This document shows positions 51,378-61,277 of a stretch of 64,000 bases of DNA, one piece after another; position 1 is the first letter of the stretch, and each line of letters begins with the position of its first letter. The translations under genes and the position numbers were made by a program. A model generated the notes under the pieces. It saw only the letters and a program-made list of their open reading frames with translations, was not told where the DNA came from and searched no databases. The DNA lies in the NCBI RefSeq assembly GCF_019492185.1, contig NZ_JAICCF010000006.1, forward strand, positions 342,628-406,627, given 5' to 3'. Source of the stretch: Chitinophaga rhizophila (GTDB lineage: Bacteria > Bacteroidota > Bacteroidia > Chitinophagales > Chitinophagaceae).

Positions 51378-52787
51378 TTATAAGGTGTGTCTTTTTACGA
51401 TGCCGAGCTTTTTCATCTTGGAGGCCAGGGTAGACGGGGGCAGGTTGAGTAGCTCTGCGGCTCCGCCCGGACCGGATATTTTGTGATTACACTTCTTCAG
51501 GACGGTCAGGATGTGTTCTCTTTCTAATTCTACGATTGTTTTAATGTCTGAAGTAGCTGGCATTACTGAACTGTCCCGCTTTGTATTGGCCGGCAGTGCT
51601 ACATCCTTTATTATATTTTCTCTTGCCAGCAATACGCTTCTTTCTATAAGGTTTTGCAGTTCGCGTACATTGCCTGGCCAGTTGTAGTCTATCAGTTGTT
51701 TCAATGCGACGGGCGACATACCTGATACGCCTTTATTGCTGGCGGCAGCATACAACCTGATAAAGTGATTGACGAGCAAAGGTATATCCTCCCGGCGCTC
51801 GCGCAGTGCAGAGAGCATGATAGGGAAGACATGTAATCTGTAGTAGAGATCGAGGCGGAATCGGCCTTCTGCGATTTCCTTTTCAAGGTTCCGGTTGGTA
51901 GCGGCAATGATACGTACATTCACTTTAATGGGGCCATGTCCACCGATACGTTCTATTTCCTTCTCCTGCAATACCCTTAACAGCTTCACCTGCAAATCGG
52001 CCGGCATATCCCCAATCTCGTCGAGGAAGATAGTACCACCGTCAGCACGTTCAAACTTACCGATGCGTCGTTCCAGTGCACCAGTGAAAGCGCCTTTCTC
52101 ATGACCAAAAAGCTCTGACTCTATCAGGTGAGTAGGCAACGCAGCACAATTCACTTTCACAAACGGCTTAGCCTTGCGGGCAGAGAGGTTATGCACACAA
52201 TTGGCCACACCTTCTTTGCCCGTACCTGTTTCTCCCAGTACAAGCACAGAGGTATCCAGCGGCGCTACCTGGCGTATCAGTTCAAATACCTGCTGCATAG
52301 CGGGACTCTCACCAATGATTCCCTCAAAGTTGGGTATAGGCGGCGTAGCCGGTAAGGCGGGCAATTTGATGCGTTGTGCAGCAGTGGCGCTACCCGGAGT
52401 GACCTTCAGCACCCGGTGATGCTCATAGCGGTAACGGGCAATATCCAGCGTGACCAGCAGGTCCTTTTCCCTGAAAGGCTTTACTATGAAACCATAGGGC
52501 TGGGTTACCTTGGCTGCTTCCAGCACCTGGCGGTTGCAATTGGCCGAAAGATATACAAAGGGTATGTTATGCTTATTCAGTTCTACGGCCAGATCAATAC
52601 CCGTCTGATCGCCTTTCAGGTAAATATCCAGCAGCACCAGATCGGGCCTGTCGGCGGCAATCATCTCCTGCGCACGGTGTACAGAGCGTGCTATACCCGA
52701 CACCTTGTATCCTGCTCTCTCCAGCGTAAGCCTTATATCACCTGCGACAATCAGCTCGTCCTCTACGATCATGATCTTTTCTTCCAT
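51378..52787 (-). CDS. Sigma-54-dependent NtrC-type response regulator
   Basis: 469 residues with receiver, AAA+ and Fis-type domains. Receiver: acidic pocket E9/D10, phosphoacceptor D54 in LLDIYLKGD, K103 in VKPF. The AAA+ module has the Walker A GETGTGKE (185-192) and GAFTGA (232-237), the sigma-54 contact loop, plus FLDEIGDMPADLQ. The C-terminal HTH is near 437-465 (KISGPGGAAELLNLPPSTLA). It activates sigma-54 promoters after phosphorylation. The three paralogous TPR kinases immediately upstream on the same strand are the obvious input, so one regulator may serve three sensors. Confidence 0.93.
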   Translation of the reverse strand: MEEKIMIVEDELIVAGDIRLTLERAGYKVSGIARSVHRAQEMIAADRPDLVLLDIYLKGDQTGIDLAVELNKHNIPFVYLSANCNRQVLEAAKVTQPYGFIVKPFREKDLLVTLDIARYRYEHHRVLKVTPGSATAAQRIKLPALPATPPIPNFEGIIGESPAMQQVFELIRQVAPLDTSVLVLGETGTGKEGVANCVHNLSARKAKPFVKVNCAALPTHLIESELFGHEKGAFTGALERRIGKFERADGGTIFLDEIGDMPADLQVKLLRVLQEKEIERIGGHGPIKVNVRIIAATNRNLEKEIAEGRFRLDLYYRLHVFPIMLSALRERREDIPLLVNHFIRLYAAASNKGVSGMSPVALKQLIDYNWPGNVRELQNLIERSVLLARENIIKDVALPANTKRDSSVMPATSDIKTIVELEREHILTVLKKCNHKISGPGGAAELLNLPPSTLASKMKKLGIVKRHTL

Positions 52788-53237
52788 ACGAAGCAGTTTG
52801 TTTTACTGTTATTAGTAAGTCAGGAGCTATAGTCCTGATATGTTGTGGTTTTAATATCCATACGGCGGTCAGGCCATCCTGATTCATTACAGCGCGGCGG
52901 CCTTCCTGTCATTCCGTAAGGGCTTGTATCCCTGTTATAGCGCTCATCTCTGGTAAGGCACTATCCTGTACGCCGGCTGCTGCTGACTGTTACCTGTGGC
53001 CGGCATTTGGAAGATGCCGTTGACCATAGTCAGTGCTTGTAATGTTCAAGCTGCATTCTCCAACCTACTGAGAATACATGCTACAATACATAAGCTTCAT
53101 GCTATGCATAAACCTGACGCTTATCAGCGGTCTGGCGACACGACCGGGTAGGTCGTCTTACTGCACCAACCTGCAGCATTGTTCCTGTTACTGCAAAGGT
53201 AAGGCACGGTTTATACTTTCAACCATCCTGCTTTCCG
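52788..53237. other. 450-bp gap between response regulator and kinase 1
   Basis: No supported gene. The sequence is AT-balanced with no strong frame, promoter or hairpin that I can defend. The response regulator must have its own signal within it or be co-transcribed. Confidence 0.55.
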
Positions 53238-55556
53238 TCACACATAATCCGCCATCTGTTGTTCCGGTTTAACCTGTAGCGTTCCGGCAGGCTTGTTTTC
53301 ATGCTTAAACCTGACGGTAACAACTACGCCATTACGGCTCTCGATATTCAGTACACCTTCCAGCTGTTCGCTCAGCATGTGCATCAGCATTAATCCCATA
53401 GACCGCTTTTCAGGAGCGTGTTCACTATCTGTAAATCCTTTGCCGTTATCGGCAACGATCAGTGTCAGCTGGTCTGTGCCGGTTTGCTGCAACGAAACGA
53501 TGATAGTACCATAGCCGGTAAATGCGTATTTCATCGCGTTGGTAATGGCCTCATTCAGGATCAGCCCTAACGGCACGGCCTGAGATACATCCATCGCAAC
53601 GGGCGCTATCTGGAGGTCCAGATGGATCCTGTTGCTGCCAGAGAACGTATCTCTGAGGATGATGGCCAGGTCCTGGATATATACAGGCATGTCTATCAGG
53701 GCGGTATTGTCTGACTGATATAGCTTCTGGTGAATGAGGGAGATTGTATGCATGCGGGAACGGCTTTCCCGGATCGCGTTCAGTGCATCCCGGTCATGCA
53801 GGAAAGCGGCTTGCGTATTCAGGAGGCTCATGACTATCTGTAAGTTATTCTTTACACGATGATGGATCTCTTTCAGCAGCCATTCCTTTTCTGACAGCAG
53901 CTTGTGTTGTGAACTGATCAGCTTTTGCAAGGCGAGGTTCTGCTGATTGATCTCGTCCTGCTGTGCCTTCAGCTGGTGGTTATGACGCAGTTTAAGCCGG
54001 TACTGGCTGTATCCCAGCAGGAGCAACAGCACCAGCATAACGGTACCTATGATGATGACATTTCTGGTAAACATGGCTTTATGCAGGGCAGCCTGTTGCA
54101 ACTGCCCTTCTCTGGTAAGCAGTTCTATATTCTGCTGCTTCAGCCGAAGAGTATGATCTTTTTGTTCGGTATCAAACTGTATCTGCAATTGATTGATCTG
54201 CCGGCTTTTTGTGATACTGAACAATGAGTCGTTATATATCTTATACAGTTGGTAATGCTGCAGTGCATCCTGGAAGTTGCCGAGGGCCGAGTCTGCTTTG
54301 AACCAGTACATATAACTGCCTACCAACACGCTGAGGTGGCCTTGTTTAGCAGCTATTCTGGCCATGGCTGCTGCATAGTCACGCGCTTTACCATATTCAT
54401 TGACGGCAATGTAGTATTTGATAAGGGGCCCATTAACATGTTCCAGCATGGGGTCTTCCCTTTCCAGCGTGCTGCCTAAAGTCTCCAGCTGCTGTGCATA
54501 AGGGCGAACCTGTGCCAGTTCCCGTAGCATGACATAGCAATCGAGTATGCTGGAATACACCCATATCTTCGTATCCAGGCGTTGTGGGGGATAGCGGCGT
54601 TCGACGTCTTTGAGGAGGCGCAGGGCACTTTCTACTTTGTTAATCTTGAGTGCAGAATGGGCAAAGTTGCAGGCAAGTATCTGTATAGAGATAGTATCTT
54701 TCAGCTTTACGGCCACATGCCAGGCTTTCTGATAGTATTTCAGCGATTCTTCTATATGCCCCATATCAAAGTAAGTCATGCCCAACCTATTATAGGTAGC
54801 GCATAACTGTTCACTGCTGTCTTTCAATGTCTCAGCAGTACGCACTGACAACAGTCCGTATTTCAATGCGTTGTTATGGTCGCCGAGCTGATTATAGGCA
54901 ACTCCCAGCAGATCATATACGCCTTGCAGCGATTTAACGCCTGATTCCTGATACAGGCTTAACGCCTGTAACAACACTACCTTTGCCTCCTGTAAGTCGG
55001 GCAACAGGGTATAGTAGTCACCTAATGTATGCAGCGTCTGTGCCTGCTTCCGCTTCTGTCCGGCTTCGGCAAACAGCTTAGCTGCCAGTTTATGATTCCG
55101 GATCTTCTCCTGTAACTCTGCCTTAATATCTGTGCTGTAATAATGTGACAACTCCACATAGCTTTCTGCCAGCTCCTGCGTGCAATGCAGGCGGGTAAAC
55201 AGAGCGACTGCCTTCTGTATATATACCTTTCCTTTCTTAGGATTTGACTGTTCCCGGTAAATGGCTGACAGCAGCAAACAGCTATTGGCTTCCCATGCCT
55301 GATCTTTTGCCTGAATGCCTGCTTTCAGTATCTGCTGTGCAATAAGCATGGCGCTATCCATATCGCTTTGCAGACTGCCTGGCCGTAATATAAATGCATT
55401 TGCTGCCTGTTTCAGGATACGGACATCTGCTGTATCAGGAGATACTTTAGTTAGTAATTGCTGCAGCATGGCATGCGGCGGCGGCGACTGCTCCTGGGCA
55501 TTGCAGACGAAAATACACGCGATTATACAATAGCAAAGCATTAATAGCCTTGTCAT
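53238..55556 (-). CDS. TPR sensor histidine kinase, paralogue 1
   Basis: 772 residues. Signal peptide (MTRLLMLCYCIIACIFVCNA), then about 400 residues of tetratricopeptide repeats (e.g. GVYDLLGVAYNQLGDHNNAL) in the periplasm, a transmembrane segment near residues 500-520 (NVIIIGTVMLVLLLLLGYSQ), and a cytoplasmic HisKA_2-type kinase: EIHHRVKNNLQIVMSLLNTQ with H565/H566, then an HATPase_c with NEAITNAMKYAF and VADNGKGF. It senses something outside and phosphorylates a regulator. It is one of three tandem paralogues and nearest to the NtrC-type response regulator. Confidence 0.9.
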   Translation of the reverse strand: MTRLLMLCYCIIACIFVCNAQEQSPPPHAMLQQLLTKVSPDTADVRILKQAANAFILRPGSLQSDMDSAMLIAQQILKAGIQAKDQAWEANSCLLLSAIYREQSNPKKGKVYIQKAVALFTRLHCTQELAESYVELSHYYSTDIKAELQEKIRNHKLAAKLFAEAGQKRKQAQTLHTLGDYYTLLPDLQEAKVVLLQALSLYQESGVKSLQGVYDLLGVAYNQLGDHNNALKYGLLSVRTAETLKDSSEQLCATYNRLGMTYFDMGHIEESLKYYQKAWHVAVKLKDTISIQILACNFAHSALKINKVESALRLLKDVERRYPPQRLDTKIWVYSSILDCYVMLRELAQVRPYAQQLETLGSTLEREDPMLEHVNGPLIKYYIAVNEYGKARDYAAAMARIAAKQGHLSVLVGSYMYWFKADSALGNFQDALQHYQLYKIYNDSLFSITKSRQINQLQIQFDTEQKDHTLRLKQQNIELLTREGQLQQAALHKAMFTRNVIIIGTVMLVLLLLLGYSQYRLKLRHNHQLKAQQDEINQQNLALQKLISSQHKLLSEKEWLLKEIHHRVKNNLQIVMSLLNTQAAFLHDRDALNAIRESRSRMHTISLIHQKLYQSDNTALIDMPVYIQDLAIILRDTFSGSNRIHLDLQIAPVAMDVSQAVPLGLILNEAITNAMKYAFTGYGTIIVSLQQTGTDQLTLIVADNGKGFTDSEHAPEKRSMGLMLMHMLSEQLEGVLNIESRNGVVVTVRFKHENKPAGTLQVKPEQQMADYV

Positions 55557-55871
55557 ACACTGAATACTTTTAATAAAACTTATCCCAACTCCTGAGGTCT
55601 TACTTTTAATGTTGTCTCTATATCAAGCTACGTACAGCTGGTTAGCATAGTAATTTTCAAAAGAAATGGTTTGTCTTTAAGAAGTTGAGATGAAAATACA
55701 ATATTTTTCTTGTCTTTTTTCAGTCTTTACAGACTGCCATGCATAATTGTTAATCTGACATAAACGCATACAGCAAAGGATATACACGCATGTTATTGTA
55801 TATAACTGCCTGGCTGACGCTTCTGTTCAGATATGTTATTGCAGTTATCCTAAGGTTTCCATACAGCAGTA
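55557..55871. other. Gap between kinases 1 and 2
   Basis: 315 bp with no supported gene; AT-rich at the left half. I see no clear TAnnTTTG element in the coding orientation, and no hairpin worth calling. Confidence 0.5.
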
Positions 55872-58187
55872 TCAATAGTAGCTATCTGCTGTTTTTACAG
55901 TGCCTGCTGCATGGGGCTGGCCGGCCTCGTCATAGTTGAAGGTAATTGTTACCTGTACACCATCTTTATGTTGGATATCTATTTTACCGTCGAGCTGTTC
56001 ACTTAATGTATGCATCAGGGTCATGCCCATGGATTTCCTGTTACCACGACTTTCGTTGATAGTAAAGCCCTGACCATTATCTGCAATGATGAGCATTAAC
56101 TGGTTGTTATCGCAGCGTTGCAGCGCAATAGTGATAGTACCATGCCCGGTAAATGCATACTTGATAGCATTGGTAATCGCTTCATTCAGTATCAGGCCGA
56201 TAGGTACAGCCTGGGAAACGTCGAGGTGTACCGGAGCAACCTGCACATCAAACCGGATTTTGCTGCTAACAGAAAACCCGTCGCGCAGATTACTAACCAG
56301 GTCGTGTATATATACGGGCATGTCAATCAGTTCCATGTTCTCTGACTGGTACAGCTTCTGATGGATAAGAGAGATTGCCTGCATACGGAAGCGGCTTTCC
56401 CGGATAGCAGTGAGTGCATCTGCATCATTCAGGAAGGCGGCCTGTGTATTGAGCAGGCTCATTACTATCTGCAGGTTATTCTTCACTCTATGATGGATCT
56501 CTTTCATCAGCCACTCTTTTTCTTCCAGCAGCTTATGCTGTGAAGAGATGAGCGCCTGGAGGGAATGGTTTTGCTGATTGATCTCGTCCTGTTGCTGCTT
56601 CAGCTGCCGGTTATTGCGTAGCCTCAGCTGATAGCGGTTGTAGCCTAGTAACAGCAGCAGTATGAGCATCACGGCTCCGGCGATGATGACGTTGCGGGTT
56701 AAACGGGTACGCTTCAATTCAGCTTTTTGCAGCTGTCCGTCTCTCGTTAGCAGTTCGATGCTTTGCTGTTTCATCTTCAGCGCATTATCTTTCTGCTCCG
56801 TATCAAATTTGACCTGCAGCTGGTTGATCTGGTTGGATTTCCGCTGACTGAACAATGAGTCGCTATATAGCTTATAGTCCTGGAAATGCTTAATAGCAGC
56901 AGGATAGTTGCCCATCACAGAATCTACCTTATACCACATTTTGTAATTGCGGGACATTTCAGCAAGCATACTATACTTCCTGGTGATATGCTCTATATTC
57001 TCACACGCCTTCAGAGCCTTCTCATACTGCCTGGTATCGAAATAAAAGGTTGCTACCGGCGTCAGTGCATAAAACCTGGATATATCTTCATAGCCGGTAT
57101 TTCTGATTAGCTCTTCCAGCTTCCGCACATAGGGAATGGCACCGGTGGTATTGTTGAAAGAGAGGTAGGCGTGGACCATTGCAGCATACATTGTACGCAG
57201 GGTACTGCCCTTTGCAGGAGGGAAATCTGCCTCCATTCCTTTGAGTATTCTGAGCGCTTCCCGCCCGTTCTTCATCCGGATATTAGAGTTGGCGGTATTA
57301 GCGGCGATGTACTGCATAGAGACAGTATCTTTCAGCCTGGAAGCAATGAAGAAGGCTTTATTGAAAGCATCTACCGACTTGGTAAATTCTTCCATCTCGT
57401 AATACAGCATACCCAACCCATTATAGCATGTAGACAAGGCCTGCGTTGTATCGCGGAGCGCCTCTATTTCTTTCAGTGCCAGCAGGTTATACTCCAGCGC
57501 TTTATTATGCTCTCCTGTAACCTTATAGGCAAAACCCAGGAGGTCGTAAGCCCTGCCAGGCTTTTTATAACCAATGCGCTTATAGATAGCTTCTGCCTGA
57601 TGTAATAACCTGATAGCCTTATACATATCGGGTACACCGATGACATAGTCAGCCAGCAGGACCAGCGTTTCTGCCTGTTTAAGGTCACTACCGGCTTTGC
57701 CGTATAGGGCTACGGCCTTTTCCTGGTAGCTGATAGCCTCGGGCAGGTATTCTTCATCTTCGTAAGAGATGTACCTGGATAATTCAACATAGGCGTCTCC
57801 CAGCTGCTCGTCCTGGCCGGCATGTTCAAACATCTTCCTGGCCTTTTCTGCATAGTCACGGCCTCTGGTCTTCTCGTCTGTTTCCCTATAAATCTGGGAA
57901 TAGATCATACAGGCAGCTCCCTGCCATTTTTCAATCCGCTGTGTGATACCTGACTTAAGTATCCTGTTAGCGCATAAGCGTGCACTATCTATATCCTGTT
58001 GCTGTATTCCTGGCCGGTTGATGTAGTGTTGGCCCCAGTCTGAAAGTATCTTAATATCTTCTTCGTTCAGCTTATCTTTTACTAACAATACATTTAGCGC
58101 TGCATGTTCGGTTGGTGGCATTTCCTGTGCCGGACATGGCAGGACGTAAAATATCACACAACAGATCAGCAACAATAACCTGTTCAT
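55872..58187 (-). CDS. TPR sensor histidine kinase, paralogue 2
   Basis: 771 residues, same plan as paralogue 1: signal peptide (MNRLLLLICCVIFYVLPCPA), TPR region (GRAYDLLGFAYKVTGEHNKA), transmembrane segment (NVIIAGAVMLILLLLLGYNR), HisKA_2 (MKEIHHRVKNNLQIVMSLLN) and HATPase_c (NEAITNAIKYAF, IADNGQGF). The kinase halves of paralogues 1 and 2 are nearly superimposable by eye while the TPR halves differ, which fits duplication followed by divergence of the sensing part. Confidence 0.9.
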   Translation of the reverse strand: MNRLLLLICCVIFYVLPCPAQEMPPTEHAALNVLLVKDKLNEEDIKILSDWGQHYINRPGIQQQDIDSARLCANRILKSGITQRIEKWQGAACMIYSQIYRETDEKTRGRDYAEKARKMFEHAGQDEQLGDAYVELSRYISYEDEEYLPEAISYQEKAVALYGKAGSDLKQAETLVLLADYVIGVPDMYKAIRLLHQAEAIYKRIGYKKPGRAYDLLGFAYKVTGEHNKALEYNLLALKEIEALRDTTQALSTCYNGLGMLYYEMEEFTKSVDAFNKAFFIASRLKDTVSMQYIAANTANSNIRMKNGREALRILKGMEADFPPAKGSTLRTMYAAMVHAYLSFNNTTGAIPYVRKLEELIRNTGYEDISRFYALTPVATFYFDTRQYEKALKACENIEHITRKYSMLAEMSRNYKMWYKVDSVMGNYPAAIKHFQDYKLYSDSLFSQRKSNQINQLQVKFDTEQKDNALKMKQQSIELLTRDGQLQKAELKRTRLTRNVIIAGAVMLILLLLLGYNRYQLRLRNNRQLKQQQDEINQQNHSLQALISSQHKLLEEKEWLMKEIHHRVKNNLQIVMSLLNTQAAFLNDADALTAIRESRFRMQAISLIHQKLYQSENMELIDMPVYIHDLVSNLRDGFSVSSKIRFDVQVAPVHLDVSQAVPIGLILNEAITNAIKYAFTGHGTITIALQRCDNNQLMLIIADNGQGFTINESRGNRKSMGMTLMHTLSEQLDGKIDIQHKDGVQVTITFNYDEAGQPHAAGTVKTADSYY

Positions 58188-58370
58188 AAATCTTATTTTA
58201 GTATATCTCTCCCGGTTGGCAGCATTGCTCTAACTGCACAAAGGCTTGTTTTCCTCTGTTCACTGGTGTTTGCATGATGTAAATCCGGTATAATAATCGC
58301 CGGCATAGTCGGTTGAAATCTGCGTAAAAGTACGTCTTTTTCCACTATCTATCAACGCATAAGGGCCCGA

Positions 58371-60644
58371 TCAGCTCAATTGCTGCGGAAACGATACCTG
58401 TACAGAAATCCCCTCCCGGGAAAGGATATGCAAGACCCCTTCCAGTTGTTCGGAGAGTGTCTCCATCAACCGGATGCCCATAGCACCATTCGCAGCTATA
58501 TCGAATCCCGCAGGGAACCCCGCGCCGTTGTCAGCAATGGTCAGCAGCAGATGGGCATGTGACGTATACTGCAACGAAATACTGACCGTACCATTGTCCT
58601 GTTGTCTGAAAGCATATTTAATAGCATTTGTCAGTGCTTCATTCAGAATCAGCGCTACGGGCACGGCCTGTGAGACATCAAGTTTTACCGGAGCGATATC
58701 CAGGTCAAAGTAGATGTGCTGCAATCCCCCGAAATCATCGTTCAGATAGGCGGTATGCTCGCGGATATAAGTCTGCATATCAATCAGGGCCATGTTTCCC
58801 GGCAGGTAAAGCTTCTGGTGAATCAACGAAATAGCCTGCATACGGTACCGGCTTTCACTGATTGCTTCCAGAGCATCCGCATCATTCAGGTAGGCCGCCT
58901 GCGTATTCAGGAGGCTCATAACTATCTGAAGGTTATTCCTGACGCGGTGATGTATCTCTTTGACAAGCCACTCTTTCTCTTCCAGCAGCTTATCCTGCGT
59001 AACGATCAACTGTTGTAAGGATTGGTTCTGCTGGAAGATCTCGTCCTGCTTTACCTGGAGCTTCCTGTTACTTTCCTGTTTCAGCTGGTAGCGGTTGTAA
59101 CTTAATATCAGCAGTAACAACAGCATAAAAGCGCCGAAGATGATAATGTTCCGTGTGAGCATAGCCTCTTTCAATGCCGCACGTTGTAGCAGCCCTTCAC
59201 GGGTAAGCAATTCTATATTCTGTTGTTTCAGTGTGATGTCTTTGTCCTTCTGATCGAAATCATATTGCACTTGCAATCTCGCTATTTCACCGGCTTTTGA
59301 CACTTTAAACATCGAGTCATTGACTACCTTATAAGCCTTAAAATGTTTAATAGCGGCAGCATAATTTCCCAGGGCAGAGTCGGCGCGGTACCAGCAAAGG
59401 TAGTTAAGCGACATGGCATTGATCTGGCCTATCCGCTGACAAACATCCGCCTGCAAGGCGCAATATTTTACTGCCTTTTCATACTGTGCTGTGTTAAGAT
59501 AATAACGTACAAGTGTACCGTAGATGGAAGTCTGGTAATAGTTGTACTTAGACATCTTAGCAGAGAGTGCAAGCAGTCCGGGGATGAACGTAGCCGCCTT
59601 ATCATACTGTTTCATCTGTACGTAGCATTTCACCATATTGGTGGATATCCAGATCTGATCTTTGGAGACAGGATCCCGGTAGAGGGAGATCACCTTGTGC
59701 ATCAGGTCCAGCGCCTTTTCTGGTTCATTGTTCCTGAGATAGATAGGAACGAAGTTAGTACTGATAACAACAATAGAAGGCGTGTCATTGTACCTGGTAG
59801 CAATATTCAGCGACTTCATGGCACAATCAATGGCCTGTTTACAATCTCCGAGTTCATAGAGCGTAATACTGAGCCGGTTATAGATAGTGCATAACTGCAT
59901 AGAGGTATCCCGTTGTTCTTCTGCAATACGAAGCGCTTGTAGTCCGTAGGTCAGTCCCAGGCTATAATCGCCTTTACCGGTGGCGATTGTACCAAGGAGG
60001 TCATACAGGCCCTGGATATCTTTGCGTCCCATCCTTTTATATAATGCGAGCGTCTTATTCAGGTTAAGGAGCGCTTCGTCATATTTCCCCCAGCAATGGT
60101 AGCAATCCCCCAGCATTTTAAGGGCATATGCTTCATCGGGCATATCGCCGGCATGGTGATATTGCTGAGCGGCCTTGCCGTACAACGATATCCTTTCTTT
60201 CAGTTCCGCCTCAATGTCTATATTGTAATAATTGGCCTGTTCCATCAACACATCGCCCAGGTCCTGTGGATAGTCCAGTTTAAGCAGCGTATGATGTGCA
60301 TGTAAAATAGCGGCCATCCCTTTTTCGCGCATTCCTTTCTCCCGGTATGCTTTTGAATAGATAAAGCTGGAGCGTGCTTCCCAGCGGGGATGCTTTATAC
60401 GGATATTATACAGCGTTGCCAGCTTAAGATACATCATGGTACTGTCCCAGTCAGCCGGAGCAATACCCGGACGGCCAACGAAGGCTTCTGCCAACAGCAG
60501 CGTCAGGCGGGTCTTTCCGGTGTCGGTATTACAGTCTGTAAGTGCTTGTTGCAATGCAGGAACAGGCAAATCGACGCGCTGAAAGGCCGTACAGGGGAGT
60601 ATGCCCAGCAGCATGTAATGGAAGACCAGCAATAGCCTGTTCAT
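58371..60644 (-). CDS. TPR sensor histidine kinase, paralogue 3
   Basis: 757 residues with the same plan: signal peptide (MNRLLLVFHYMLLGILPCTA), TPR half (GLYDLLGTIATGKGDYSLGL), transmembrane segment near 495-515 (NIIIFGAFMLLLLLILSYNR), HisKA_2 (VKEIHHRVRNNLQIVMSLLN) and HATPase_c (NEALTNAIKYAF, IADNGAGF). It is the most divergent of the three in the kinase part and the farthest from the response regulator. No regulator gene sits between the copies. Confidence 0.9.
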   Translation of the reverse strand: MNRLLLVFHYMLLGILPCTAFQRVDLPVPALQQALTDCNTDTGKTRLTLLLAEAFVGRPGIAPADWDSTMMYLKLATLYNIRIKHPRWEARSSFIYSKAYREKGMREKGMAAILHAHHTLLKLDYPQDLGDVLMEQANYYNIDIEAELKERISLYGKAAQQYHHAGDMPDEAYALKMLGDCYHCWGKYDEALLNLNKTLALYKRMGRKDIQGLYDLLGTIATGKGDYSLGLTYGLQALRIAEEQRDTSMQLCTIYNRLSITLYELGDCKQAIDCAMKSLNIATRYNDTPSIVVISTNFVPIYLRNNEPEKALDLMHKVISLYRDPVSKDQIWISTNMVKCYVQMKQYDKAATFIPGLLALSAKMSKYNYYQTSIYGTLVRYYLNTAQYEKAVKYCALQADVCQRIGQINAMSLNYLCWYRADSALGNYAAAIKHFKAYKVVNDSMFKVSKAGEIARLQVQYDFDQKDKDITLKQQNIELLTREGLLQRAALKEAMLTRNIIIFGAFMLLLLLILSYNRYQLKQESNRKLQVKQDEIFQQNQSLQQLIVTQDKLLEEKEWLVKEIHHRVRNNLQIVMSLLNTQAAYLNDADALEAISESRYRMQAISLIHQKLYLPGNMALIDMQTYIREHTAYLNDDFGGLQHIYFDLDIAPVKLDVSQAVPVALILNEALTNAIKYAFRQQDNGTVSISLQYTSHAHLLLTIADNGAGFPAGFDIAANGAMGIRLMETLSEQLEGVLHILSREGISVQVSFPQQLS

Positions 60645-60818
60645 AAATCAACATTTAAAATCCCTGCAGTCAAGGCGAAGTACAAGTATCCGACATTGTT
60701 TTAAATAATGTTTGCGGCAGCGATGATATGTACAAGAGAATCGATAATTGAGCCACGGGCAGGGCGTAAATGCCGTAGTAGCCCTGTGTACTACCTGTGG
60801 GCAGAGGGGGAAGGGTGA

Positions 60819-61277
60819 TTAGTTACCGAGCCACAACAGCAGGTCCCGGGATTTCAGAAAGCCTGTATAATACTTCTGTACCTGGTAGGAGGTATCCAGT
60901 ACCACCCAGGCAGGATAGGCAACAGGCGGCGGTATCAGCCTGGCTGCAAGTGCATGTATGCCCTGATTGCCCTGGCGTATAAAGGTATAGGTAGTATCAT
61001 TCAAAGTGAGTGGAGTAGGATCTTCTGCATTTAACCGGATGAAATAGTACTTTTCATTGAGCAGTTGCTGCAGGGCCGGCGTTTTTCTGATCTGTATATC
61101 CTGCATTCTGCAATAGCTGCACCAGTCCGTATATATCTCAATTACAATCCGCCGGGGATGTGATTGCATACTATCCTGCAGCTGAGTAAAGGTAACCGGC
61201 CCTTGTTGCCCAAGGACCGGTATTGGCATCAGTATAAAGGATATCAAACATGTGATGAACAGCAGGCGGTTGATCAT
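60819..61277 (-). CDS. Exported thioredoxin-fold protein
   Basis: 152 residues with a signal peptide (MINRLLFITCLISFILMPIPVLG). A thioredoxin-like domain follows: strand IVIEIYTDW, then CSYC (CxxC) and a helix, and the cis-Pro-type loop VAYPAWVVLD near 118-127. It probably acts as a periplasmic disulfide reductase or a metal/heme-handling redox partner. Its start overlaps the TonB receptor stop by 4 bp (ATGA), so the two are translated together. The unusual link to a TonB receptor with a CxxC plug suggests a redox-sensitive cargo. Confidence 0.85.
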   Translation of the reverse strand: MINRLLFITCLISFILMPIPVLGQQGPVTFTQLQDSMQSHPRRIVIEIYTDWCSYCRMQDIQIRKTPALQQLLNEKYYFIRLNAEDPTPLTLNDTTYTFIRQGNQGIHALAARLIPPPVAYPAWVVLDTSYQVQKYYTGFLKSRDLLLWLGN

